Shown: piece by piece, positions 1 to 7,682 of the stretch
Layout of the letters: the number at the start of each line of letters is the position of its first letter
Position numbering within the stretch: the stretch's first letter is position 1
NCBI GenBank assembly: GCA_038320345.1
Contig: JBBQED010000008.1
Location: 1 to 64,000 of the forward strand
DNA from: JBBQED01 sp038320345
GTDB lineage: Bacteria; Bacteroidota; Bacteroidia; AKYH767-A; OLB10
Direction of reading: 5' to 3'
Length of the DNA: 64,000 nt
Notes under the pieces: generated by a model
The model's input: only the letters and a program-made list of their open reading frames with translations
Databases searched by the model: none
Told to the model about the DNA's origin: nothing
Made by a program: the position numbers and the translations under genes

Positions 1-142
1 TCGATTTGCTAAATCTTTTATAATAATTCGCTTTGCGTTGAACAGAGTATTACTTTAAGTAAACAACTTTTTTGCTAAAGGAATTGGGTAAAGATCTAAC
101 TTTATTTTAATTGCATTGTCGCTTTTGTGACCTACTCTCGAA

Positions 143-179
143 CTTGATTTGGAAATGCATGATGCACTTCCAAATCAAG
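143..179. repeat. Perfect 12-bp inverted repeat (hairpin)
   Basis: The arms CTTGATTTGGAA (143-154) and TTCCAAATCAAG (168-179) are exact reverse complements around a 13-base loop. The loop is itself nearly palindromic (TGCATgATGCA). No T-tract follows, so an ordinary terminator is unlikely. Its role is unknown; it could end a transcript entering from outside the window or be a protein-binding site. Confidence 0.7.
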
Positions 180-373
180 CATGTTACGATTTTAATCAGT
201 TCTAAGAATTTAAACGAATATAAATAATTATCTCCCGATTAGCTATTGTTTATTCCGGAAATTTATTGCGATGTGGGATCATGGATTCCCCTTGAAGATA
301 ATAATTAGTATAAATTCATTTTTTCAATGGTTAAACTTTAAACATTTAACACGAAACATTAAACTCTTTTTTT

Positions 374-442
374 GCGCTAGGGATAGTAGCGGTTACCCCG
401 CAGAACGGCTTTAGCCGGGCGAGGAGTATGAGCGGATAGCCC
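374..442 (+). repeat. Dispersed 69-bp intergenic repeat, copy 1
   Basis: This segment matches 15211-15279 at 64 of 69 positions with no gaps, in the same orientation. It can form two small hairpins: GCGG/CCGC around TTACC, and CGGC/GCCG around TTTA. It ends in a GGATAGCCC-type tail. Both copies are intergenic and both are followed within about 105 bases by GGGCAGGCGCCC. It is GC-rich against an AT-rich background. Confidence 0.8.
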
Positions 443-446
443 AATG

Positions 447-552
447 CCCTGACGCGAAAAGGTCAGGGCAAGCCCTGACGCAAGATGGACAGGGCAAGCC
501 CCCACGCGAAAAGTTTACAGGGCGGGCCTTCACGCTAAATGGTCAGGGCAGG
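447..552 (+). repeat. Tandem array of four imperfect 26-28 bp palindromic units
   Basis: Four units follow one another at 447-472, 473-498, 499-526 and 527-552. The first is a clean hairpin, CCCTGAC then GCGAAAAG then GTCAGGG. The others keep the GC arms with compensating or partial changes and a shared ACGC core. The array directly follows the dispersed repeat and ends at the shared motif GGGCAGGCGCCC. No coding capacity is seen. Expansion of one palindrome inside the repeat element is the simplest explanation. Confidence 0.7.
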
Positions 553-773
553 CGCCCTAAAGCAATTCCGAAGGAAGTTCGGGACAAGTTATGCTCCCGA
601 TCCATATCGGGATGAAAAGTATGAATTTGATCCAAATAGATATCGCCGATCGTACATCTTAAATAAAAGACTTCAAATGTCGTCATTGATCAAAAGTAGG
701 ATGAAGAAATTTTAAACAGTAAACCTATTCCATGTAAGTACGAATAATTTTTATCCCGATCCAAACATTCAAT

Positions 774-781
774 TATATTTG
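774..781 (+). promoter_or_regulatory. Putative -7 box (TATATTTG) of pafA
   Basis: TATATTTG fits the Bacteroidota -7 consensus TAnnTTTG exactly. It lies 42 bases upstream of the chosen ATG. No clear TTG element is seen at the -33 distance, so this call rests on the -7 box alone. Confidence 0.45.
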
Positions 782-823
782 TATGCTCCTTGTTTAAGTC
801 TTTATTTAATAATTATTCTTTCA

Positions 824-2452
824 ATGAAAAAATTGTGTTTCTTGATATTATCAGTTATCGTTCCTACTTTAACTTTTGCTCAAAATATTACTCCTCCAAA
901 ACTTGTTGTTGGAATAGTAGTGGATCAAATGCGTCCTGATTATATTGCTCGCTACTGGAATAAATTTGGAACCCTTGGCTTTAAACGCATGCTGAAGGAG
1001 GGTTTCGAATGCAGAAATACGAATTATAATTATGTTCCAACATATACAGGACCGGGCCATGCAAGTATTTACACTGGTACCACTCCATCAGTACACGGAA
1101 TAGTTGGTAATGATTGGTTTCAACGTAACGACAACGATACGGTGTATTGCGCTGAAGATAAAAATGCAAAAACTGTTGGTGCCGATAATGAAAGTGGGAT
1201 GATGTCGCCTCATCGTTTACTAACGACTACCATTACCGACGAATTGCAATTAAGCACGAGAAATAAATCAAAAGTGATTGGTATCTCCTTAAAAGATCGT
1301 GGTGCTATTATGCCTGCAGGTCGTGCTGCTGATGCCGCTTTTTGGTTTGATTCATTTAGTGGAAACTGGATTACGAGTTCTTGGTATATGAATGCTTTGC
1401 CGCAATGGGTACAAGATTTCAATGCTCGTAAATGGCCACAAACTTATCTCTCACAAAAGTGGGAAACCGTTTTTCCAATCTCCACTTATACAGAAAGTGA
1501 TGCCGACAGTACTCCTTATGAATCACCTTATACCGGTGAGAAGTCACCAGTATTTCCACATGATTTTCCTGCAATAAAAACTACCAACTATGAACTCGTT
1601 CGTCGTAGTCCATTTGGAAATACGATGACGAAAGATCTTGCACTTGCTGCCATAGCAGGTGAGGAAATGGGAAAAGATAGTGTCACCGATTTTTTATGTG
1701 TAAGTTTTTCTGCAACAGATTATGTAGGACATCAATTTGGAACGAATGCAATAGAAACAGAAGATACCTATATCCGACTCGATCGTGATCTGGCGGATTT
1801 ATTCCAATATCTGGATAAACAAATAGGGAAAGGAAAATATTTAGTCTTTCTTACTGCCGATCATGCTGTTGCACCCAATCCACAATCATTTAAAGACCAA
1901 CAATTGGAAGGTGGATTTTTTAGTACAACAACTATTGGTGATTCCACAAAAAATTTCTTGAAGAAAAATTTTGGTAAAGCAGAATACTTTCAATGTTTCA
2001 TGAATGAACAGATTTATCTTAATCATGCATTGATTGAAAAAGATTCATTGGATCTTTGTATTGTAGAACAAAAGCTGGCGATGTATCTTGCAAATTCTAC
2101 AACAGGGATTTCAGATGTGATCACGGCATGTAATTTACAACAACAGGAATACACACAATCTTTCCGAAATAAAATTCAGAAAGGATATTCCATCCAACGT
2201 TCCGGAGACTTGAGTCTGCTTTTTGACCCCGCTTGGATCCCCGGCAACTACGGAACAAGAGGCACTACTCACGGATCACCCTACACCTATGATACTCATG
2301 TCCCACTTTTATGGATGGGATGGAATATTCCGGCAGGAAATACTACACATGAAATCAGTATCACTGACATTGCTCCTACCCTTTCTTTCCTGCTAAATAT
2401 TAGTCTTCCAAATGGTTGCACTGGCCATCCTATTCCTGAACTCGTTCATTGA
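824..2452 (+). CDS. pafA: PafA-type alkaline phosphatase
   Basis: This is a secreted phosphomonoesterase of the alkaline phosphatase superfamily, expected to release phosphate from organic esters in the periplasm. The 542-residue length matches PafA enzymes (about 546). A signal peptide (residues 1-20, ending TFAQ) is followed by the metal ligand in VVDQM (D34), the nucleophile Thr in VPTYTGPGH (about T75), the Asn of GNDW (about N96), the LKDRG pair (Lys/Arg substrate contacts), ATDYVGH (Asp and His ligands), TADH (Asp-His) and the late His in GTTHG. The complete set suggests an active PafA enzyme. The ATG at 824 is preferred over an upstream TTG at 779 because it starts the signal peptide and lies downstream of the -7 box. 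Confidence 0.92.
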   Translation: MKKLCFLILSVIVPTLTFAQNITPPKLVVGIVVDQMRPDYIARYWNKFGTLGFKRMLKEGFECRNTNYNYVPTYTGPGHASIYTGTTPSVHGIVGNDWFQRNDNDTVYCAEDKNAKTVGADNESGMMSPHRLLTTTITDELQLSTRNKSKVIGISLKDRGAIMPAGRAADAAFWFDSFSGNWITSSWYMNALPQWVQDFNARKWPQTYLSQKWETVFPISTYTESDADSTPYESPYTGEKSPVFPHDFPAIKTTNYELVRRSPFGNTMTKDLALAAIAGEEMGKDSVTDFLCVSFSATDYVGHQFGTNAIETEDTYIRLDRDLADLFQYLDKQIGKGKYLVFLTADHAVAPNPQSFKDQQLEGGFFSTTTIGDSTKNFLKKNFGKAEYFQCFMNEQIYLNHALIEKDSLDLCIVEQKLAMYLANSTTGISDVITACNLQQQEYTQSFRNKIQKGYSIQRSGDLSLLFDPAWIPGNYGTRGTTHGSPYTYDTHVPLLWMGWNIPAGNTTHEISITDIAPTLSFLLNISLPNGCTGHPIPELVH

Positions 2453-2518
2453 ACATGAACTTTTCCGTAAGAACTGAAAACCGACTCACAATAGCCAGCA
2501 AGATTCAAAAGTGATCTC

Positions 2519-2526
2519 TATCTTTG
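2519..2526 (+). promoter_or_regulatory. -7 box (TATCTTTG) of tatA, probably leaderless
   Basis: TATCTTTG is an exact TAnnTTTG match whose last base is only four bases before the tatA ATG at 2531. Transcription would therefore be expected to begin at or within a base or two of the start codon. A -33 TTG is not obvious. Confidence 0.5.
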
Positions 2527-2530
2527 CCAC

Positions 2531-2854
2531 ATGATTCTGTCAATAGTATTATTTCTGGAAAGTATTGGTGGTGGAGAGCTAATGATGATTATGCTCTTCG
2601 TGCTCTTATTCTTTGGCTCTAAAAAAATTCCTGATCTCGCAAAAGGATTAGGTCGTGGGATGCGCGAATTCAAAGATGCGATGAATGGAGTTCAGAACGA
2701 AATTCGTCAGAATATTAATGAAACCGAAAATGCGATGAAGGACGAAACCCCGAAAATTGCGAGTCATCCGTTATCACAACCTATTACAAAAACAGAAACT
2801 GCTGTTGAAGAAACAATAAAAGAAGTTCCTCCGGCAAATAATGCGGTAAATTAA
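2531..2854 (+). CDS. tatA: Sec-independent translocase subunit TatA/TatE
   Basis: This is a pore-forming subunit of the twin-arginine pathway, which exports folded proteins across the inner membrane. A short N-terminal transmembrane segment (about residues 14-29) is followed by the conserved FGSKKIPDLAKGLGRG hinge and an amphipathic helix (about 35-50), then a charged, disordered tail to residue 107. The short tail and the FGSKKIP hinge fit TatA/E better than TatB. No tatC is adjacent, so the partner must be encoded elsewhere. It lies between pafA and an NADH dehydrogenase gene on the same strand, with its own -7 box almost touching the ATG. Confidence 0.9.
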   Translation: MILSIVLFLESIGGGELMMIMLFVLLFFGSKKIPDLAKGLGRGMREFKDAMNGVQNEIRQNINETENAMKDETPKIASHPLSQPITKTETAVEETIKEVPPANNAVN

Positions 2855-2917
2855 TTTCTTCACAGCTTCGAATTTTATAATCCGTAGCTAAGTCACTTTC
2901 GTAATCACACTTTTTAT

Positions 2918-4210
2918 ATGTCGCATCTTGGTCTCCCCGTTTCTGTATATCCACGCATCGTTATTGCAGGTGGAGGTTTTGGTGGAATCACTTTGGCGAA
3001 GGCACTTAAAGGAAAGCCATTTCAGGTGGTGCTCATCGACCGAAATAATTTTCACACCTTTCAACCCTTATTATATCAAGTTGCAACGGGAGGATTAGAA
3101 GCAGACTCTATTGCTTTTCCGATCCGCAAAATTTTTAGTGGCGCTACTAATGTTTTTTTTCGATTAGCAGAAATCAAACACATCCATCAAGCCGATAAAA
3201 AAATTGAAACTTCTATTGGCGAATTGCAATATGATTACTTGGTAATTGCAACAGGATCTACCAATAATTTTTTCGGAAATACGGAACTGGAACAATTCTG
3301 TATGCCCCTTAAATCGCTTACGGAAGCATTGGATTTGAGAAGCTTGATTCTACAGAATTTTGAAAAAGCCATCAATGCTACCGTAAATAAAGAAATGTAT
3401 TGTAATCTCGTTGTGGTAGGTGGTGGACCAACAGGAGTTGAAGTTGCAGGTAGTTTGGCGGAATTAAAACGACATGTTATCCCCAACGATTATCCGGAAT
3501 TAAAAGAGGGAAATATCCATATTTTTTTAGTGGAAAGCAGCGCTGAAATTCTCGATAATATGTCGGATCAATCGTCGAAAAAAGCATATACCTTTTTAGA
3601 AAAACTAGGAGTGAAATTAATATTGAATACTAAACTCGTTTCATTTGATGGGTCTGAAGCAGTATTAAGTAGCGGGCAAAAAATTCCAACGATGACTGTT
3701 GTGTGGTGTGCTGGTGTAAAAGGACAAACTATACCGGGACTACCTGAAATAATTGTACAGCGAGGAAATAGAATCAGTGTAAATGAATTTAATCAAGCTG
3801 TAGGTTGTAAGGATATATTCGTGATTGGTGATCTTGCAGCAACGAAGGAAGAAAAATATCCCAACGGATTGCCTATGGTAGCGCCTGCTGCTATTCAACA
3901 AGCAGAATTATTAGCGAAGAATTTAATTCGCATCTCTCAAAAAAAGGAACTCTTACCTTTCTCGTATAAGGATAAAGGATCGATGGCTACTATTGGAAGA
4001 AATAAAGCTGTTGTTGACATCGGAAAAATACATTTTCAAGGTGCGCTTGCTTGGTTTACTTGGATGGCAGTACATCTGATGACCTTAGTTGGTTTCCGTA
4101 ATAAAGTAGTAGTTTTTATCAACTGGCTTTGGAATTATTTCAGCTATGACCGGGCGATACGTTTAATTGTTCGGCCATTTTTTGGAAAAACTGTGAAGAA
4201 AAACGAATAA
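2918..4210 (+). CDS. ndh: Type II NADH dehydrogenase (FAD-dependent)
   Basis: This single-subunit NADH:quinone oxidoreductase feeds electrons to quinone without pumping protons. An N-terminal FAD-binding Rossmann motif, GGGFGG (residues 18-23), is followed by the family motif FHTFQPLLYQVATGGL, the ATG segment (VIATGSTNNF), an NADH-binding GGGPTG at about 168-173, and the second FAD motif IFVIGDLAA. The motif APAAIQQAELLAKN is typical of NDH-2. The C-terminal 60 residues are rich in Trp and hydrophobic residues (WFTWMAVHLMTLVGF) and probably anchor the enzyme to the inner membrane face. The length, 430 residues, is normal. The gene is monocistronic or follows tatA, with a 63-base gap. Confidence 0.9.
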   Translation: MSHLGLPVSVYPRIVIAGGGFGGITLAKALKGKPFQVVLIDRNNFHTFQPLLYQVATGGLEADSIAFPIRKIFSGATNVFFRLAEIKHIHQADKKIETSIGELQYDYLVIATGSTNNFFGNTELEQFCMPLKSLTEALDLRSLILQNFEKAINATVNKEMYCNLVVVGGGPTGVEVAGSLAELKRHVIPNDYPELKEGNIHIFLVESSAEILDNMSDQSSKKAYTFLEKLGVKLILNTKLVSFDGSEAVLSSGQKIPTMTVVWCAGVKGQTIPGLPEIIVQRGNRISVNEFNQAVGCKDIFVIGDLAATKEEKYPNGLPMVAPAAIQQAELLAKNLIRISQKKELLPFSYKDKGSMATIGRNKAVVDIGKIHFQGALAWFTWMAVHLMTLVGFRNKVVVFINWLWNYFSYDRAIRLIVRPFFGKTVKKNE

Positions 4211-4335
4211 AGTCGCGAGGAAAGGGGAAACAGTTTATTCGCTAATGACTTTTATTACGATTTTTATACGTGATTATCAATCAATTAGTCTTTTCAATAG
4301 GAAACCTTAACAATAAAAAAACACTGGAAACGATT

Positions 4336-4362
4336 TTTGCTTTCATAGTTTCCATAGTTTTG
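4336..4362 (+). promoter_or_regulatory. Putative promoter of the TetR gene
   Basis: TAGTTTTG at 4355-4362 is an exact TAnnTTTG -7 box. The nearest upstream TTTG (4336-4339) is only 15 bases away, shorter than the usual 19-21, so this is a partial match. It lies inside the longest possible reading frame of the regulator, which argues that translation starts downstream, at GTG 4390. Confidence 0.4.
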
Positions 4363-4389
4363 CAGCCTCGAATTAATACCCCAAAAAAA

Positions 4390-5004
4390 GTGAAACCCGA
4401 AATCCGGATCCTGGAAGGAGCTGATGAATTATTCAGTCGTTATGGTCTCAAAAGTGTGACCATGGATGATATTGCGCGCCAGATAGGAATGTCGAAGAAG
4501 ACGATTTATCAAAGTTACGCGGATAAAAATGAGCTCATCATTGAAATAACGAGAATTGAACTGCAGAAGCATACAGAAATGATGCATGAGCTAGAACAGC
4601 AATCATCGAATGCTATTGAAGAAATTATTAACCTGATGCATTTTTTAGGAAAAACTTTTTCTCGCTGTAATCCGAACATGTATTACGATATGCAAAAATA
4701 TCATCCTAAAGCATGGCAGCTTTTTCTAGAATTTAAAGAAAAGAAAATCATGCATGATATCACCCTGAATTTGGAAAAGGGGAAATCGCAGGGATTATAT
4801 CGTTTAGATGTAAATAATAAGATTGTAGCGCGATTGAGAATGGAAGAAGTAGAAATGGCGATGAATCCAAAGGTATATCCACCTGATAAATTCAGTATTA
4901 CAGATGTACAATTACAACTTCTCGATCATTACTTACATGGAATATGCACTTTAAAAGGACATAAACTAATCAATAAATACAAGGATATAAAAGATGAGGA
5001 TTAA
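4390..5004 (+). CDS. TetR/AcrR family transcriptional regulator
   Basis: This is probably a local repressor of the efflux operon that follows on the same strand. The N-terminal helix-turn-helix spans about residues 5-50: the segment SVTMDDIARQIGMSKKTIY is the classic TetR recognition unit. The rest is a helical ligand-binding and dimerisation domain without recognisable specificity. The frame is open back to 4270, but a GTG at 4390 gives 204 residues, normal for the family, and it lies behind a -7 box at 4355-4362. The residues upstream of it do not look like TetR sequence. TTG 4360 is a weaker alternative start. The gap to tolC is 157 bases. Confidence 0.85.
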   Translation: MKPEIRILEGADELFSRYGLKSVTMDDIARQIGMSKKTIYQSYADKNELIIEITRIELQKHTEMMHELEQQSSNAIEEIINLMHFLGKTFSRCNPNMYYDMQKYHPKAWQLFLEFKEKKIMHDITLNLEKGKSQGLYRLDVNNKIVARLRMEEVEMAMNPKVYPPDKFSITDVQLQLLDHYLHGICTLKGHKLINKYKDIKDED

Positions 5005-5124
5005 TTCTTAAAATCTAAAATATTGCCATTCATCAATCGTACAATATATATCCCAAATTATTGATTTGAGTCATTAAAAACTACAGTTCAGTAAAAATTA
5101 TCAACCGCCTCACCAAATTCAATA

Positions 5125-5132
5125 CAACTTTG
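5125..5132 (+). promoter_or_regulatory. Near-consensus -7 box of the efflux operon
   Basis: CAACTTTG differs from TAnnTTTG only in its first base and stands 29 bases before the tolC ATG. The 157-base gap between the TetR gene and tolC is the natural place for a TetR operator, but I see no clear palindrome there. Confidence 0.3.
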
Positions 5133-5161
5133 CACTCTCTTAACCTGTTTATTCTATTCTT

Positions 5162-6499
5162 ATGAAAAAAATCCTGATTCTTTGTTTCTTCCTGCTAAGC
5201 TTCATCTCTTCTCAGGCACAGGATAACAAAACCAGTTTCTCGCTCAAGCAAGCCATTGATTATGCACTTACCAACGAAGGGACTGTTAAAAATGCATTGA
5301 TCGATGAAGAAATCTCTCATGAAAAAGTAAAAGAATTGATTGGCTTAGGTACACCTCAGATAGAAGGTTCAGCGGATATCAATAATTTCCTTGAAATCCC
5401 TACAAGTTTTGTTCCTGCCGAATTTTTTAATGGTGAGCCTGGAACTTATGCACCCGTACAATTCGGTCAAAAATACTCTTCTACAGTTGGCCTTACTGCT
5501 ACCCAACTCCTTTTTGATGGTAGTTATGTAGTTGGATTACAAGCTTCACGTGCCTATCAAGATTTAAGTCGTAAGCAAACTCATCAAACAAAAGTAGAAA
5601 CGGTAGCCAAAGTAAGTAAAGCCTATTATGGAGTGCTTGTTATGGAATCACGTATGACTATTATAAATGCAAATATTGATCGGGTTAAAAAACTTGCTGA
5701 TGATACAAAAGCATTGTATCAAAATGGATTTGCAGAAAAAATTGATGCTTCAAGGATTCAGTTAACGTATAATAATCTTTTGGTAGAACGTGAAAAAGTT
5801 GAACGCTTTAAAATTCTTGCTGTTGCATTACTAAAGTTCCAAATGGGATATGATCCTCTGCAACCTCTTACTTTAACCGACAACCTGAAAGATTATCCCT
5901 ACGAAGCGCAAAACAACTTACCGGATTCTGCCGATTATAAAAAACTTCCACAGTATGATGTTATCATGGCTCAACATAAATTGGGAGAGTTAGATCTTAA
6001 AAGATATAAGTACACTTATTTACCAAGCTTTGTAGCATTCGGTAGTTTGAGTGCAAATGCTTCCCGTTCTGAATTCGATATTTTCGATACTTCAAAACCT
6101 TGGTATCCCACCTCAGTAATCGGTTTGAAACTTACTGTTCCTATCTGGGATGGATTACAAAAAAACTCTCGTATCTCTCAGGCTAAATTGAACCTGATGA
6201 AGATCGACAATGCATCAACAATAGTTAAAAATGGAATTCAGTTAGAATATGAAACAGCACAAGTAAATTATAAAAATAATCTAGCGGCACTGAAAACAGT
6301 TCAAGAAAATCGTGATCTGGCAGCGGAGATCTCCAGTGTTTCTAAAATAAAATATGATAATGGCGTTGGCTCCAGTTTGGAATTAGTAGATGCGGAAAGC
6401 GCCCTTCGTGAAGCAGACGCTAATTTCTTTAATACCCTCTACGATACTATTGTTTCTAAAATTGATCTAGATAAAGCATCTGGAAATATTGCCTACTAA
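5162..6499 (+). CDS. TolC-family outer membrane efflux protein
   Basis: This is the outer-membrane exit duct of a tripartite drug or metabolite pump. A cleavable signal peptide occupies residues 1-19 (ending SSQAQ). The rest is two OEP halves with long helical stretches, for example around YYGVLVMESRMTIINANIDR and the C-terminal SSLELVDAESALREA motif typical of TolC proteins. The 445-residue length is normal. The gene opens an operon with the adaptor (31-base gap) and RND permease (45-base gap) and follows a TetR regulator, so the three proteins almost certainly form one pump. Confidence 0.92.
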   Translation: MKKILILCFFLLSFISSQAQDNKTSFSLKQAIDYALTNEGTVKNALIDEEISHEKVKELIGLGTPQIEGSADINNFLEIPTSFVPAEFFNGEPGTYAPVQFGQKYSSTVGLTATQLLFDGSYVVGLQASRAYQDLSRKQTHQTKVETVAKVSKAYYGVLVMESRMTIINANIDRVKKLADDTKALYQNGFAEKIDASRIQLTYNNLLVEREKVERFKILAVALLKFQMGYDPLQPLTLTDNLKDYPYEAQNNLPDSADYKKLPQYDVIMAQHKLGELDLKRYKYTYLPSFVAFGSLSANASRSEFDIFDTSKPWYPTSVIGLKLTVPIWDGLQKNSRISQAKLNLMKIDNASTIVKNGIQLEYETAQVNYKNNLAALKTVQENRDLAAEISSVSKIKYDNGVGSSLELVDAESALREADANFFNTLYDTIVSKIDLDKASGNIAY

Positions 6500-6530
6500 C
6501 ATTAACAACCCACATTTTATTTCCTACTCT

Positions 6531-7637
6531 ATGAAAAAATTACTTTATATTTCGCTCGCTGCCCTGTGGATTACCGCTTGCTCTACTGGTAAAGGTAACG
6601 ATAAGAAAGCTGAACTGGAAAGTCTGAAAAAACAGGAAAGCGAATTACGTGACAAAATTATTAAACTTCAAGAAGACATTGCGAAAACAGATACTTCCGT
6701 CGATTCTAAATCGCGTCAAGTAGAAATCACGAGCATCGTGGCTGAAAACTTTCAACACATGATTGAAGTGCAAGCGAAAGTGGATGGTGATGAAAACGTA
6801 ATGATCAGTCCTGATATGCCCGGCACTATTGTTCGGGTAAATGTAAAAGCAGGTGATCGTGTTAGTAAAGGAACTGTATTGGTAGAACTGGACAACCAAG
6901 TTTATCAGAAAAACCTTGAGGAGCTTTTGAATGCTCGTGACTTCACGAATACACTTTATCAGAAACAAAAAGCACTTTGGGATCAGAAAATTGGGTCAGA
7001 AGTACAATACCTGACAGCAAAAAACAATCTGGAATCGATGGATAAAAAGATTGCTACGGTAAGAGAACAATTAAATCTTAGTAAAGTAAAATCACCCATT
7101 AACGGTACCGTTGATCAGGTGAATGTGAAATTGGGTGAGATGTATTCTCCTGGAATGCCAGGGCTGCGTGTCGTAAATTTTGCGTCGCTGAAAGTTAAAG
7201 CTGAAGTTGCTGAAGCGTATATCTCTAAAGTGAAAAAAGGCGATAAGGTAGAAGTAGAATTTCCTGATCTCAATAAAAAGATCATGGCTACCTTAAGCTA
7301 TTCTGGTAAAGTGATTGATCCAGTGAACAGAACTTTTGGTGTTGAAGTTAGCGTGAATGAAAAAGATGCTGATTTACATCCCAACATGATTGCAGTGTTG
7401 CGCATTGCAGATTACTCTTCCCCTAATGCTGTTATACTTCCCATCAATGTAGTTCAAACAACACCAGCAGGTAGTTATGTGTTCGTTGCTCAAGGAAATA
7501 AAGCAGTGAAAAGAACCGTAGTTACTGGACATAATTATAGAGGTAAACTTGAAATTAATTCAGGTTTAAATGCCGGTGATAAAGTTGTTACTACTGGATT
7601 TCAAGATCTTGTAGATGGTCAGTCGATCAAGTTCTAA
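6531..7637 (+). CDS. RND efflux periplasmic adaptor, lipoprotein
   Basis: This is a membrane-fusion protein (HlyD/AcrA class) joining the inner-membrane permease to TolC. A lipoprotein signal with lipobox ITAC-S puts the lipidated cysteine at residue 17. A charged, probably coiled-coil stretch follows (about 22-55, ELESLKKQESELRDKI). Next come the biotinyl-lipoyl-like segment (PDMPGTIVRVNVKAGDRVSKG, split around the hairpin), a helical hairpin, the second lipoyl half (KSPINGTVDQVNVKLGE), and beta-barrel and membrane-proximal domains ending KVVTTGFQDLVDGQ. The frame is open from 6489, overlapping tolC, but ATG 6531 begins the lipoprotein signal. Confidence 0.92.
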   Translation: MKKLLYISLAALWITACSTGKGNDKKAELESLKKQESELRDKIIKLQEDIAKTDTSVDSKSRQVEITSIVAENFQHMIEVQAKVDGDENVMISPDMPGTIVRVNVKAGDRVSKGTVLVELDNQVYQKNLEELLNARDFTNTLYQKQKALWDQKIGSEVQYLTAKNNLESMDKKIATVREQLNLSKVKSPINGTVDQVNVKLGEMYSPGMPGLRVVNFASLKVKAEVAEAYISKVKKGDKVEVEFPDLNKKIMATLSYSGKVIDPVNRTFGVEVSVNEKDADLHPNMIAVLRIADYSSPNAVILPINVVQTTPAGSYVFVAQGNKAVKRTVVTGHNYRGKLEINSGLNAGDKVVTTGFQDLVDGQSIKF

Positions 7638-7682
7638 TTTGTATCAAAACTGATAATTTAAACCATACCTAATCCTTCAGTC

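Larger units (their letters stand above)
1..823. other. Gene-free leader region upstream of pafA
   Basis: No convincing reading frame was found in these 823 bases on either strand. They hold several structured elements listed separately: a long inverted repeat near 143, a dispersed repeat at 374-442, a tandem palindrome array at 447-552 and a small stem-loop at 595-612 (TCCCGAT, loop of 4, ATCGGGA). The block from 374 to 552 is visibly more GC-rich than its surroundings. The last 50 bases carry the likely pafA promoter. Confidence 0.7.

Noticed and set aside
779..823. Upstream TTG extension of pafA
   Set aside because: The signal peptide starts at ATG 824, and the -7 box (774-781) overlaps the TTG, so transcription probably begins downstream of it.
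5005..5161. TetR operator palindrome upstream of tolC
   Set aside because: I looked for an inverted repeat in this gap and found none convincing; the regulatory link rests only on gene order.
6489..6530. Longer start of the RND adaptor overlapping tolC
   Set aside because: It would place 14 residues in front of a clear lipoprotein signal; ATG 6531 is the proper start.
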